NCBI RefSeq assembly: GCF_000006405.1
Contig: NW_003203798.1
Coordinates: 62,001-126,000, forward strand
Source of the DNA: Perkinsus marinus ATCC 50983
Lineage: Eukaryota; Perkinsozoa; Perkinsida; Perkinsidae
Direction of reading: 5' to 3'
Length of the DNA stretch: 64,000 nucleotides
In this document: positions 1 to 14,027 of the stretch, in pieces
Layout: every line of letters begins with the position of its first letter
Position numbering within the stretch: position 1 is the first letter of the stretch
The notes under the pieces: model-generated
Seen by the model: only the letters and a program-made list of their open reading frames with translations
Told to the model about the DNA's origin: nothing
Database searches by the model: none
Translations under genes and position numbers: made by a program

Positions 1-1243
1 AGAAGATTCGAATGACGATTAGGTGAATATTGTGAATGAAGATTTCTCACTAACACTGTCAACTGCATTTGTCTACAATTTCTAATGATATTGATATGTG
101 CATATCGATCAATCTACACCAATTCATACTTGCATCCTAGCGTGAACCACGGCTCTGCTTCTAACACATTCTGGTAAGCGTCTCGTTAGTTTCAATGCTG
201 GGAACGCTTACCTTAGCTATTGTGAATGCGTACAGTATTAGAAAAGAGACAGAATAAAGAGCCCCTGAACAGCCTTATAGTTGCTATTGCATGATCTTCA
301 AAAGCCTAATGTTTCACAGAAAGGCACCTGTCGCCTTCGCTTGCATATCGGAAGACACTTGTGAATACCAGCCTGCGTTCGATAAGTGGAATACCATGCT
401 GTCGAGAGGCAGGACTGAACAATATAGTAGAGGAGTCCGATTGAGAGCTGACTAAACGTGTTGCCTTGTAGATCGATGATGCTCGGAAGGGCATTGGTGT
501 CTTTGCTCGAATGGGGGATCGATGTCAAAGTCGTGCCTATCAGTGTCACACCATAAACTTCGTAATCATTCTCACACACTATCCGCATCAACAGTTGTGT
601 GACCGATCCCCCTCCTATTATCGATATGATAAGGGAGCTCGAAACCGTAATTGTTAGGAGTGAATTTCTGTCAACAGTAGCCACGCGATTCCCCAGTAAT
701 CACCGAAGTTGGGGACGACCATCACAGCAATTTTTTCTTGACAGGTGTGAGAGACGGTCTTTGGCATCCCTCACGATGATTCCGGGATGTCACCATAATA
801 ACGCTGAGTTCTCGTCTTAACCCTATCTTTGAGAGGAACTCTAAACCCCTGGCAACCTTCCATGGGACTAATTCGCGAGCAATGAAACGAGTCTACTCTA
901 CGTGTCTGTTTTTATGGTCATTCCAGAATAGCTATGGCAAGCCTTTACGCATCGCTTGACAATAATTTGGAATCGCGACTTCTGTGTCGTATTTGGAGTG
1001 GATACACGTCGAACGCAACCGCCTCACGATCATTTAGAAGAGAGCTCATTGTTCCAACAAAGTGGTAATGACCGATTGCTTGAACATTGACCAGAGCTCA
1101 CGATGAGGGGAGGTGCACGAACCTCTCACTTAGAAAAGTGAATAACAAAGTATAAGATGTGAGTCTCAGACACTCTATTTAGGAATGTCTAAGACTTCCT
1201 AGCGCTGCAACTATCAGCCTAGTATATATGAGGTGTTCGAGAT
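1..1243. other. Intergenic, no gene recognised
   Basis: Short open stretches exist on both strands, but none has a recognisable domain, a convincing splice structure or a homologous feel. I see no repeat or RNA gene here. The last part, to about 1240, would be the 3' flank of the minus-strand NmrA-like gene. Confidence 0.5.
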
Positions 1244-2199
1244 TTACTCCTTGTCTGCGAAGACGAAAGAAGGGTCCGAGAGGCACTTTTTAATCGAAGT
1301 GAAATTGTAGTCTGCAGGCAATATTGAGTTCCCCGAAATAGTGTCAGGGAAGTCGAGTTTGTTCATGCCACCCATACAGAAGATGGAGTAGAGAATAACC
1401 CAAAGATCATTCTCCTTCTCGGCACGCATGAGGTGGATGAGCGTGGCCTCATCAATGTGCTTCTCAGGGAAGTCCTCCTTCGGCCAGAGCTCCCGGACCA
1501 ACTCGATATTCTTTGCTTGAGTGGTGGGATTGATCTGGAACTGCACATACTTGTTGATGGTTCTATCGTCAGTAGCAGCATGCGCAATCATCTTGCCTAG
1601 ATCTTCTAGACTGTTTGTGAAGAATAGAGCGTGCTTATCACCAAAGCTCATGAGAGCTCCGCTGTTTTTTAGTGAGGGGAGGAAATAACCGAACAATCCG
1701 CCGTTGAGAATAGACGTCCACTGCAAACCAGACTTGGCAACGAGCTCTTGCATCTCCTTCTTGGCATCAAAGAGATCAGCCAATCCCCATGGAATAGCCC
1801 CAGTATGGACACCGAACTCATCAGGACACAATCGTTCGACAGTGCCACTCTTGACTGCAGCATTGATGACATGGCCTTCGACATCTCTGATTACCGCAGC
1901 AGAACCATGCATAGCACAAATAACAGTGTCAACCTTATTGTCACGAAAGACGGCAGCCAATGCCTCTTCATCTTTTTGATTTGGAACTTCAACTACCTGA
2001 AACGATACGTATACTAACAGCGAAGGGTTTATAAACTGACCTTGGCACCGGCCTTCTCGAGCTCCTTAATGATACCCTCTTTACTCGAGATACTACGAGT
2101 AATGGCAATCACTTTATGGCCTAGCTCCAGAAGAGCAAGACTGATGCTCTTGCCAAATAACCCGGTGGCACCGACAACGGCTACGGTCTTTTGAGACAT
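1244..2199 (-). CDS. NmrA-like NAD(P)-binding oxidoreductase
   Basis: Predicted 303-residue protein from two exons (2199-2041 and 1996-1244) split by a 44-bp GT-AG intron. Joining them keeps phase 0. The N-terminus has the Rossmann dinucleotide motif GATGLFG at residues 10-16, directly after a beta-strand-like TVAVV. A second segment, VDTVICAMHG, fits the fourth strand of the fold. The length and the motif fit the NmrA/isoflavone-reductase group of atypical short-chain dehydrogenases, which either reduce small molecules or sense NAD(P). No catalytic Tyr-x3-Lys pair is obvious, as is common in this group, so the substrate cannot be given. An alternative in-frame start lies slightly upstream, but the ATG at 2199 places the Rossmann motif at its usual distance. 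Confidence 0.8.
1997..2040 (-). other. 44-bp intron of the NmrA-like gene
   Basis: The donor GTCAG and acceptor TTTCAG join exon phases exactly. The following exon begins with GT, as several others in the window do. Confidence 0.75.
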
Positions 2200-3314
2200 T
2201 GTATTAGAATCTGTATAACTTAGGCTAACTGCCAAGTAATATGAATGGAGACAGCTCCTCGCATTGCATGCACGTGCGAGGAGATCCCGCCGGGAAGTGG
2301 ACGAGGAGACAGTCCCTGCAGCGAGTTGATCTGCCTTCTCAGTCTGGGGCCCCTGTGTGGGTTAGCCTGTGTGGTGAACTTCAGGGTTAACAATAAAGTA
2401 GAAGTCAAACTTCCACTTCAGCCTTATATTTGGTATGACAGCGCGTTTCTGGAATGTCGCGAACAGTGATGTTGATGGCTCTAGGGGACACTCCATGGAG
2501 AGAGGGCATGTCCCGGCCCTGCTACCCTAGAAGCGGACTGACTTGCAGATGCAGTGGCTATAGTTGCAGCCAGGCATAGGGAGAACCTAGCGTACCGGAG
2601 TATACGGCCAACTGCCTGCTGGGGGGGTTTACGACACTGTCCAGTGGGGGCGAATAATGTGATTGACGTTCACGTGCGTCACCGACTATCGTGGCTGAGA
2701 ACCAATTCTGTCTATCCTGTAGCGTGTTGAACTCTGCGAGTTATGTCTTGTTTCGGGAGGACTGAGCGTCTGTACTTCCCTACACCGCGGGTTTTGGAGT
2801 CCTGCTTGGACACTGGCCCACATCACCATTGAAACTTCCCTCCATAGTGGAGTCCCAAGATTTTGATTCAATTTAGTCATGGTCCTCATTAGGCTTCGCA
2901 TTTGGACAAGTCCGTACAAAGTATCGATTCGAACCATCAATATGCATACCCCATCCTGCTGTACTCTTGAAACAACAAGAAGAGAGCATGTGGAAAAATG
3001 ATTGAACTCAGCCCTTTATATATTTCGAAGGCATTATTCGCAACGCCTTCTCCACAGAGGTGATACCGCACGATTACTCTTGAAATGAAGAAAGGAAGCT
3101 CGACCCATCCAGAGTTGATCATTGCCGCCCATAAGGTGGGACTCTACGGGTTCCAGGTTCGATTACTTCCATTAACTGTGCACACCTAGACGACACTTTA
3201 AAACTCGGCACAACAATGAATACCTTCTTGGAGAAACCTTCTTCTTCAACCCCCAGAGAGTCAATGGCTGTTACACAGTCGACAGTGGTAGGTGAATGAT
3301 AACCGGTTGTTGAC
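2200..3314. other. Intergenic, no gene recognised
   Basis: Stop-interrupted in all frames apart from short open stretches without known motifs. It contains a G7 run near 2623. It covers the 5' flank of the NmrA-like gene and the 3' flank of the uS8 gene. Confidence 0.45.
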
Positions 3315-3817
3315 TTAGAAGAAGAAGCCAACGACCTTGCCACCAGTGTGCTTACGACGGGCCTCTTCGTGGTCCATGATGCCGTAAGGGGTAGTGAGCA
3401 CGACGTGACCGAACTGACGGGAAGGCAAGAGATCGGAGGCCAACTAAAAAGGGATGAACATAAGAGCGACCTCACTAGTAATAGGACCATGAGTATAATA
3501 CCTGTTCCATGTCGCCGGTCTCGATATCGAATCGGGGGGATATGACACCGCACTTGTTGATACGACCGTTGAGGTTGACAATGATCTTGCCGGCACGATG
3601 ATCATCGACGATCTCGAAGTCGCCAATGTAACCTGAGAGCAGCAATGACTATAGAAATGCTTGATCGGCATCAGTTGTTATTACCATTCTTTTGCATAAC
3701 CTGCAAGAACTTGACGATGACCTTAGAGCAAGGTCGGACGAGGACCTGCCTCTTACCGGCCTTCTCGGCGTTCAAGATTGAGTTGAGGCAATCACGTAGC
3801 ACAGACACACGTACCAT
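3315..3817 (-). CDS. RPS15A: 40S ribosomal protein S15A (uS8)
   Basis: Three exons (3817-3685, 3632-3502, 3443-3315) give a 130-residue protein, the usual size of eukaryotic uS8. Diagnostic stretches are [20 protein letters not shown] near the N-terminus, [15 protein letters not shown] in the middle, [13 protein letters not shown], and the C-terminal [20 protein letters not shown]. The protein binds 18S rRNA in the small-subunit body. The introns are 52 and 58 bp and both use GT-AG. The start context and the conserved MVR N-terminus fix the start. The gene is transcribed away from the helicase gene, with about 600 bp between the two start codons. Confidence 0.97.
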
Positions 3818-4421
3818 CTAAAGAAGCCAATTCGTCATCCATAACACCAATTACTCTACTATTTATAACTCGACTAGGCTCTCAATACAGCGACATACGA
3901 CACCAAACGAGCGCGACCACCGACCACACAGGTTAGCCTAGGCCTGTACTTAGACTTCACACATGCATAGTGATATAGGCAATCGATTGAACCGCTTCCC
4001 AGCACTACCTTGGCAGGAAGTCTCCGAAGGGGTTGATGAAGAAGGATTTGCAGCGATTTAAGGGCTAATCGATCAGCTTGGCGGGCGAGAATCTGCTCCG
4101 CGGAGCGAAGTGAGTTTACTTTTGCGAATTTTGTCGGAGCTGCTGGGCATACTGGGAAAATCAGCTGGGCAGAGAGCCTCCGTCATTGCAGTACAGAACC
4201 CCACCGTCGCCGCGTATACTCCTTTGTCGGGAGCCATTAAGAAATAAAGAAAAAAACTCCCCCATTTTCTGGAAATCTTCCAGTGTTGTAGCTACGCTCA
4301 TCGGCCCTCGATGAGAATCTTATGGTACGCTCCCCTAGATTCAGATGAGGTTCCGTATTAAAGATACATTTAAGGTCCCTCAAGTAGAGGATGACTTTGT
4401 CATTATAGTTGTATACGTTAC
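3818..4421. promoter_or_regulatory. Divergent intergenic region between uS8 and helicase
   Basis: About 600 bp separate two genes that point away from each other, so both promoters (and any 5' UTR introns) should lie here. No clear TATA box was assigned. A segment at about 4316-4386 has ATCTTATGG and AAAGATACATTTAAGGTCC, resembling the hairpin introns in the glutaminyl-tRNA synthetase gene. It could be a diverged copy. Confidence 0.4.
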
Positions 4422-7623
<3,202 letters not shown>

Positions 7624-7891
7624 CTTCCAAGTCACTGTGATGTTATTATTGATGCCACTTCTACTGCTGCTGCTGCTCGGTTTTAGTCATAACTGTCGCC
7701 GTGTCTGTCGGTGAAGTCTCCCTCCGTTCGGCTAATGCCCTTTTGTTGCATTGTCAAGTAGTTGCCTGAGGCACGGACGATTGATCGGAATCAGTTAATT
7801 CCGAAGGAACCTATTGCGAGCTAATTGCGAGTCTGGAGGGTCGATGTACAACAGAACTTTGTTTTCATTTCGCCATCCACGGCCTCGTGAG
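7624..7891. other. 3' flank of the helicase gene, short CTG run
   Basis: Non-coding in appearance. It holds a short CTG repeat (about 7664-7677) and nothing else that I recognise. Confidence 0.4.
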
Positions 7892-8357
7892 TATAGATGG
7901 GCCGAATGACGGACGGTTACGACTGCTCACTTGCGGTTACGCTTTGAGCCCCGAGCCGTAAGATTACGGCGCCGTAAGCAGTCTCACGGACAAGACGAGG
8001 ATTCGCCATTCAAGTCGTTTAAATTTATTGCATATGAATGCGCGTGCGTAGACCGGCTGAGCAGTTTCGGGTCAGCCTGGGGGTAAGACGGATTGTATTT
8101 GAAAGGGAAACGAATGGTCAATGCGAAACCAAATGTTACACGCTCACCGGTTTGGTTGCATGTGGGCCACCAGGAGTGAATTCAACGACTATTCCAGCTA
8201 CGGTGGGGTGCCTTACAGCGAACCTTTACGTCACAATTCCAAAACGGCGGTTCAGCACAAACCGCAAAGTCGTAAGCCCTTTCCGTAACCGTAAACTACT
8301 CACGTGACGCACACCGTAGCGTGAATCGTCAAAAACCCATGACGATGCCCATCTATA
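7892..8357. mobile_element. MITE-like element with short terminal inverted repeats
   Basis: The 466-bp segment starts with TATAGATGGGC and ends with its complement GCCCATCTATA (an exact inverted repeat, slightly imperfect further in). Similar GC-rich blocks with TTACGG/CCGTAA occur inside both ends. The interior has no transposase. Part of the left arm (TTGCGGTTACGCTTTGA, from about 7932) recurs near 40118-40140. No clear target-site duplication was seen. Confidence 0.5.
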
Positions 8358-8721
8358 GTTTCCATGAGCTAGCCTCGCACCAAGCTCCTTGGTCGATGAA
8401 GGGTCAGATTGTGCGCTCTTCCTGGTTTCCTCGATTGACGAAGGCGTGCAGACTCTAGATGGAAGTCCTTTTGACATATCGAACTGTCCCGCGCGTAGGG
8501 GGAGGGGCCCCGGGCGCGCGCTAAAATACTCCCATGTACTCACAGGGAAGTTGGGCGGATGCGAAGGCGATTTCGGCCAATCGCCATTCAATCTTCACCA
8601 TTTTCACCCTCCTGGTACATACGGGTCTGTAAAGGCTATATCTGGCCTCGGAATTGTGGTTTATGAATTTGTTCATGAGAAATAGACCACGATAATTTGT
8701 CAATTCACGTTTTATGCGAAA

Positions 8722-8862
8722 ATGCGCCACGACAATCTTGCGTTGTGCAACGTCGGAGCGATGCGGTCTTTACAAAAATCTTGTTTTGTTCAAGGGCGGA
8801 GCGATGCGTTCACCATAACAATCTTGCGTTGTTCAACGGCGGAGCGATGCGTTTGATACAGA
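8722..8862. repeat. Three degenerate tandem units of about 43-51 bp
   Basis: Each unit contains ACAATCTTGCGTTGTTCAA or a close variant followed by GGCGGAGCGATGCG. Units start near 8726, 8775 and 8818. The same GGCGGAGCGA core recurs in introns of several genes in this window. Confidence 0.6.
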
Positions 8863-9006
8863 TTTTGTGTGGAGAGCTGGTGTTGGTCGTGGGTTCGAAT
8901 CCGGGTTTGGGTAGTTCTGGAAATTGTACTGCGAGCTACGTAGCAAGCGTTCGTAAGTCTAGCGGGGAGTTAAGCAGGTTTAATACTGCCAGCAAGTGGG
9001 CCGACT

Positions 9007-9240
9007 GTGCTGGGGGCCCCGCCACGCGGGGCAGCACAGGAGGCCCGGCCGAAGGCCAAAGACCGTGCGTAGCACCCCGTTGTCTCCCACGCCCCATCCG
9101 GGCCGAGGTTGTACATTGTGTGCCTGAGTGGTCTAGCGGTAGATCGACCCATCCAGAGCCCACCCTCAGAGGCCGCGGGTTCTAGCACCCCCCGTAAGGG
9201 GGTTCGTGCTGCACATCCGCTAGGTGGATGAAACAATTTT
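9007..9240 (+). mobile_element. Compound SINE-like element, copy A
   Basis: Parts in order are a GC-rich hairpin head (9007-9037, arms GTGCTGGGGGCCCC-GC and its complement); a GGCCGAAGGCC block; a tRNA-like stretch with an A-box-like TGAGTGGTCTAGCGG (9125-9139) and a B-box-like GCGGGTTCTAGC; a small C6/G5 hairpin; and a tail ending CCGCTAGGTGGA (9217-9228). A T-rich stretch with T8 follows. Copy B at 9717 shows the same order of parts. The tRNA-like part has no acceptor stem, so it is not a functional tRNA. Confidence 0.5.
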
Positions 9241-9504
9241 TCGCCCTTTTTTTTCAGGGCGAGGGCAGGGCCCCTCCGCCCGTTATCAGAGCCAATTTAT
9301 ACACATCGAAGTTGGTACGTAAATAAGTCTATTTCGCGATCTACCCATAATATCGGGTCGAGACTAGTACCAAACGAATCCTTATCGAATTTTAGGAACA
9401 ATGGCATCAGCCGTTTTCTGGTTTATAGCTTGTGGTAGGAGCTATAATCGATTTAAGATTCTCCGTTAGGATGTCCGCTCAAAAATCGTCACTTGCAATC
9501 TTAA

Positions 9505-9610
9505 GGTGGGATTGGTCTAGTGGTATGCGCCGCGGCTGACGACCGGAAGGTCCCCGGATCGAATCTCGGGTATGATAAAATAAACTTTTTATATTATTTA
9601 AATATATCAC
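9505..9610 (+). mobile_element. tRNA-derived SINE-like sequence
   Basis: It has an A-box-like TGGTCTAGTGGTA followed about 40 bp later by a B-box-like CCCGGATCGAATCTCGGG, then an AT-rich tail (about 9575-9610). The T-arm folds with one mismatch and no acceptor stem closes, so this looks like a SINE or a tRNA pseudogene. Confidence 0.4.
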
Positions 9611-9716
9611 TATGTTAATTATTCTTAGATCTATTTCGTGGCGCGTGAGAAGTATATGCAACTTTCTATACCGCTATTCCCGATGTAATGATATGAAATG
9701 TCGGTTCAAAGCTCAT

Positions 9717-9954
9717 GGCTCGGCTGTGTAGGGGACCCCACATAGTGGGGTCTGCACAGCCGAGCCGGCCGTAGGCCAGACTCCTCACGTAACCATCCCA
9801 CTCAAAGCTGCGCAGCACTCAAGTACGGCAGAGGCCGTACAGCCTAAAGGTCGAGCGGTCAGCCTCACACCCGTGAGGCATGGGTTCGATACCGGTCGAC
9901 CCCCCAAAAAGGGGGAATGCTAGCGCAGCGCACATGCGGACACCGCTAGGTGGA
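9717..9954 (+). mobile_element. Compound SINE-like element, copy B
   Basis: A head hairpin (9717-9766, GGCTCGGCTGTG arms around a second ACCCCAC/GTGGGGT stem) is followed by GGCCGTAGGCC, a tRNA-like part (AAGGTCGAGCGGTC and GGGTTCGATACC, 9846-9893), a C6/G5 hairpin and the tail GCGCACATGCGGACA plus CCGCTAGGTGGA ending at 9954. The order of parts matches copy A although the head sequences differ. It abuts the integrase relic directly. Confidence 0.5.
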
Positions 9955-9963
9955 CAAGTCACT

Positions 9964-10389
9964 TGTCACAAGTGTGATCGGTGCATGTATACTAAGGCTG
10001 CGGATCGGTTAGCTATGCTCACCGCTCCTAAAGTTCCGCGAGGTCTGATCGACGGGGGTCAACGGGTGAAACACTTGACGATTGACCATGGCTTCCCAAG
10101 TAAGGGATGGCTGGCTCCCAATGATCCTCAGCTCACATGTTTCTTGGTCATCACCGACGCGTCCACCGGGTACTGTGTCGTTGTCGGTGCTCCATCCACC
10201 GCTACTGAAGTTACGTGGAAGCTGTTTTGGGATCGTTGGGTGTCTTAATTTGGCATTCCTCTGAGTCTCATGTTGGATAATGCGTTGAATTCTCAGATGA
10301 TGCGCCAATCGTTGGCAGCCATTGCTATTCAGTACTTGCCAATTCCTGCAGACACTGTCGCGTGTGGAGGTACCACTAAGACGACCTAG
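9964..10389 (+). pseudogene. LTR-retrotransposon integrase fragment (relic)
   Basis: The translated segment starts with a CHKCDRC zinc-binding remnant, continues with a DDE-integrase-like core (HLTIDHGFP, then FLVITDASTGY, the expected second block, then FGIPLSLMLDNALNSQ) and ends at a TAG. One in-frame TAA interrupts it at 10246-10248. No reverse transcriptase, gag or LTR was found nearby. Family: rve core of Ty3/Copia-type integrases. Inactive because it is truncated at both ends and carries a stop. Confidence 0.6.
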
Positions 10390-10735
10390 ACAGTCGCCTC
10401 CAACGGTGATCGTGCCTGTCTTGACTTGATTTCCTCATAGGTGATCTATCCGTGTACAGTTTGCGGCAGGTTTACGCCGCACAAGGCTGTGCGGAATCCT
10501 GTTCATTCCTAGCTTTTTACGTGAGGTACGCGAGTTGATCGATGTTGGTAGAGCAGAAGGGCTCCAGAATGAGGGAGACTTCTGAGGATCCTTTCTTTCG
10601 GTAGCATCAGGAAGTGATTGAACTTCGATAGGGAGTTGTAAACATCTTCGGATGACTAACACATCATCTAGCGTTGATGCCAGTATTGGGTTGTTTACCA
10701 GTGGTTATTGGCTTGATCAAGGAAACGCTACATGT
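10390..10735. repeat. Dispersed repeat R1, copy a
   Basis: Shares several blocks in the same order with 14880-15170, such as CAGTCGCCTCCAA, GTGCGGAAT, and TTCGATAGGGAGTTGTAAAC followed by ATCTTCGGATGACTAAC. Copy a directly follows the integrase relic, so R1 may be the 3' part (including LTR) of that element. Confidence 0.55.
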
Positions 10736-10766
10736 TTAGTAACTTTTCATCTCATCGTTTCCATCA

Positions 10767-11264
10767 ATGTGTAGATCGGACTGCAAGTTGGTGATCTTGG
10801 TCCTGATGATTTCGATGCCATCAGTGTTCGCCGGATCTCCCGAGGGCCACTTTCTCGGATATCAGTTGGACCCTAAGTATCTCCGAGTGGATGCACTTTT
10901 TACCGGGGAAGGAGAATCTATAAACCTTCAATACAGTATCGTATGCGGCGCTACCCGTAAAAGGTTCGAAGCAAGGTTCAAAATCGAACTGTTGTCCAGC
11001 GAAGCGAATGCCTATACAATCTCGTCCCCTCTACACACATATGGGGATCTTCTATCCTTTTACAACAAGGAATGCGGTCGCACCCCAGCAATTGCTCCTG
11101 ATTTCTCCATCTTCTACTACGACGAATTAGCTGATCGGGTCTCGGTTAAGTTCCAAGGGCCTGGAGGGACGAAGAAGACGCTTAACCTAGAGTTTGATCC
11201 CCGTTTTGGCACCGTTAGCTTGGAGGGGTCGAGATGGCCTCTCACTGAGGAGAGTCTACCGTAA
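10767..11264 (+). CDS. Small secreted protein, unknown family
   Basis: A single exon encodes 165 residues. The N-terminus has a hydrophobic core (LVILVLMISMPSVFA) that fits a signal peptide with cleavage after Ala-22. The mature part has three cysteines and alternating hydrophobic residues suggesting a beta-rich fold, for example NLQYSIVCG and DFSIFYYDEL. I do not recognise the family. It is weakly similar in design to the secreted protein at 52557-52982 (same size, similar signal peptide, a YxIS...C...I..DF pattern). The gene lies between two repeats. Function unknown; a secreted effector or surface component is possible but not shown. Confidence 0.7.
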   Translation: MCRSDCKLVILVLMISMPSVFAGSPEGHFLGYQLDPKYLRVDALFTGEGESINLQYSIVCGATRKRFEARFKIELLSSEANAYTISSPLHTYGDLLSFYNKECGRTPAIAPDFSIFYYDELADRVSVKFQGPGGTKKTLNLEFDPRFGTVSLEGSRWPLTEESLP

Positions 11265-14027
11265 CATTCCTTTTGGCATCTTCGTTTAGTCCCGTTAGAT
11301 GCTTCATCATAAATCCTTTATTCAACATCCACCCGTGGATGAATGATTATTTCTTTTTTTTGTGCTTTTTATCGGAGGAATATTTCATTCGAGAGGATGG
11401 ATATATGATCATCTTTTAGGGGCCTAGAGGCCATACATTGTTCTCGGAGTATGCTGAGCATGCAGCTGCCCATACGAAGGGTCAGTTGGGCATATCATCG
11501 AGCCGATTCTAACGTCGCTTTGGTTGTCTCAGTCGAGACATGCTGTATGCGCCATCGAGACATGCTAATCGATAGCGTACAGCTTTTGAGGTTCTTATAA
11601 TCGAGATTTACAGACTCTGTCCCGATTGCTCTGTCGCGTTCTATCAAGTGACTAACCGTACGTAACATTTTGCTACACTATCTTGAGACGCAAGACCTGC
11701 GAGAGGGAGGCGTCTCCCTCGGTATGCACGCATTACATTGAATCTGGTCAATACATTTTGGTCTAGTCGGACGAAGCGCGTCAATGTAACGAATACTTTT
11801 GATCCAGTATAGGGAATATGGTCGTACTGTATGTGAATATGGTGAGTGATTCATTGTGGTATCTGTGGTAGTGATAGATACCTGTCGGTTGAGGATCTCA
11901 GCATCCTTCAACTATGGAGCACTGTGATGTGGACCGAATCCCTGTGCTCTTTGCGATGTGGAGATGGCATAATTCATCTCTGTATTTCATTCAACATTTG
12001 AATGACTGCGATCTTCTGAAGTCAAGGAGCTCCTTCCCCACAGGATGCTGGTCGACGCGTTCAACGTCAAAGAGTTGGTAGGTTCGCGGGTGAATGACAG
12101 AAGCCGCGTCTAAGACGCGACATCAGAGCTGGTGACAGTACGGCGAACAACTTGGTTTGTGTTTATCAAGCTGTTCGCACCATCGGATACACCCCAGAGT
12201 TGAGAGGTAAATTCGATGTTGAGAATCTTGGCATCCATTCCTGTATCAATGTCATGGATGGATGAGCTGAATTCATGAGTGATAAGCCGCATCTTTCTGC
12301 TTCCGAATGTCATTATTGTGAACAATCTTTACTGAACATCGAGTCTCTCAGTTTCATAGGATCCCCGCGTTCATATTGTTGACACACCTAGTGTATCTCT
12401 CGACAAGTTCAAGCAATGTACAATGTAATCGTATTAACCGTACAAGGATGGCAATGCTCCTCTTGTTCTTACCGGCGTTCAAGTTGTCATAAGCAACTCG
12501 TTTGTTCAAACTTTGTTGGACTCAACCGTAGCGAGGAGCTGTATCTTCTACTTTATCTTCTTTATCGTGGTGAAGGGGTGTACCGGTCTAGACGGAGTCC
12601 TCCGAAACTATGCTGGATGTTCATTGCGGAAGCAGAGAATTCCTCGAACGTAGGTTGATCAGCGAGCAAATCACTGTCGATCACACCAACACTCCGAACA
12701 TCACAGAAACTCAACACTCATAATGCAAATACAAGGGCTCTGAGACGGAGCCAAGTCACACCGGTTGAAGATAAAGTTTCGCAGCACGCTAAGCTGTTGA
12801 ATCTCGCCCCCCCTTTTGAGCAAAGTTGACCGAGGTCAGCCAAACTCGAGGGATGCTAGGAGACGGTCTCCGGCGGAGACCTCATCCCCGGTCGGCATGC
12901 CACGATTCGATCGATCTACTGAGAACAGGTTGGCGAGATCCATACCACCGTCGCCCTCAACGATGCCACCCGTACGCGAAGTCTCCTGGGTCGTCACAGT
13001 AAGCCTGCTAGAGCCTCTACCGTCCCGTCGCCGCATCGGCTGGTCCAGAACTTTCTCCCCTAGGAGGAAGCCGATGAGATCGAGAAAGGGTGAGCGAGGA
13101 CGGATTCGAGCACGCACACAACATCAGCAACCGTGGACAACAACTGGGTTTTGAGGCTTCAGTTTGCACGAAGTTAGTCTATACCCTACAACTACGGGTT
13201 CAGCATAGTGCAGATCATCGAGACCCAGACCTGAGATCTGTTGAACTACAACCAGGAGTTCGGCTCTCCACCCAGCAAGTCTTAGGAGGGCTGCTGAGCC
13301 ACGACGGAGAACATGTTACCACGGGCGATGCTCTCTGCATTTACCGAAACATAACTCATCTCCGACGACTCTTGACTGTACACGTGCATACCATGCATAG
13401 CCTATCACCGCGAAAGGCTCCAAGGCTCCTCCAAAGAGGAGGATCGCTGCAGCTGCATTCCGTAAGATCCGCCGCATGCCCAAAGAAAAGAGATTAGACA
13501 GGAAAGAAAATCATATCGTGGACCAACCTGCAAACTTGAGATCAAGCCTTGCGACCTGCCGATTTCGATTTTTCTGCCGTGAGATTGAGAGGCATCCCAT
13601 CATACTGTGCCTGTAATTGAGTCATTACGAGTGACTCTATCTAACGCTATTCTGCGGGAAGGCACAATACTGTGAATCTCCTTGTGGTCGCTGAAGAGCC
13701 TGATGGGCCACCGGTGATAACGGCGGGGAAGAATGAATGGTTCAGCAACGCCGAATATCTGGTAAAGTGAAGCTTCGAAGAACCGCTACCACGTCGCATA
13801 TCGAGTGGAAAGAAGGAGGAAAGTTGAGAATGAGCAGTGCTCATTGAGCACAAATGATGGCAATTCGATCTTCATTCATTCACGAAGATCATTGCATTAT
13901 CGTTGCGTTGTTGTTAGCGAACTGATAGTGAGTGAACCTGGCAGACGCTCGGGTGCTCGACGGCAAAAATTATGAACGAGCAGGTGCTACACCAGCAGCA
14001 ACGGTAGACTGCTCCTTGGCGAACCTC
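11265..14027. other. Gene-poor stretch
   Basis: Only short open stretches with no motifs were seen on either strand. A CGAGACATGCT duplication lies near 11533-11566. I see no gene that I can support. Confidence 0.4.

Noticed and set aside
9505-9580. Functional tRNA gene
   Set aside because: A- and B-box-like sequences are present, but the T-arm has a mismatch and no acceptor stem can form.
12836-13154. Overlapping open frames on both strands (93 and 112 residues)
   Set aside because: Mutually antisense, Arg/Ser-rich and without a domain; they probably reflect GC-rich composition.
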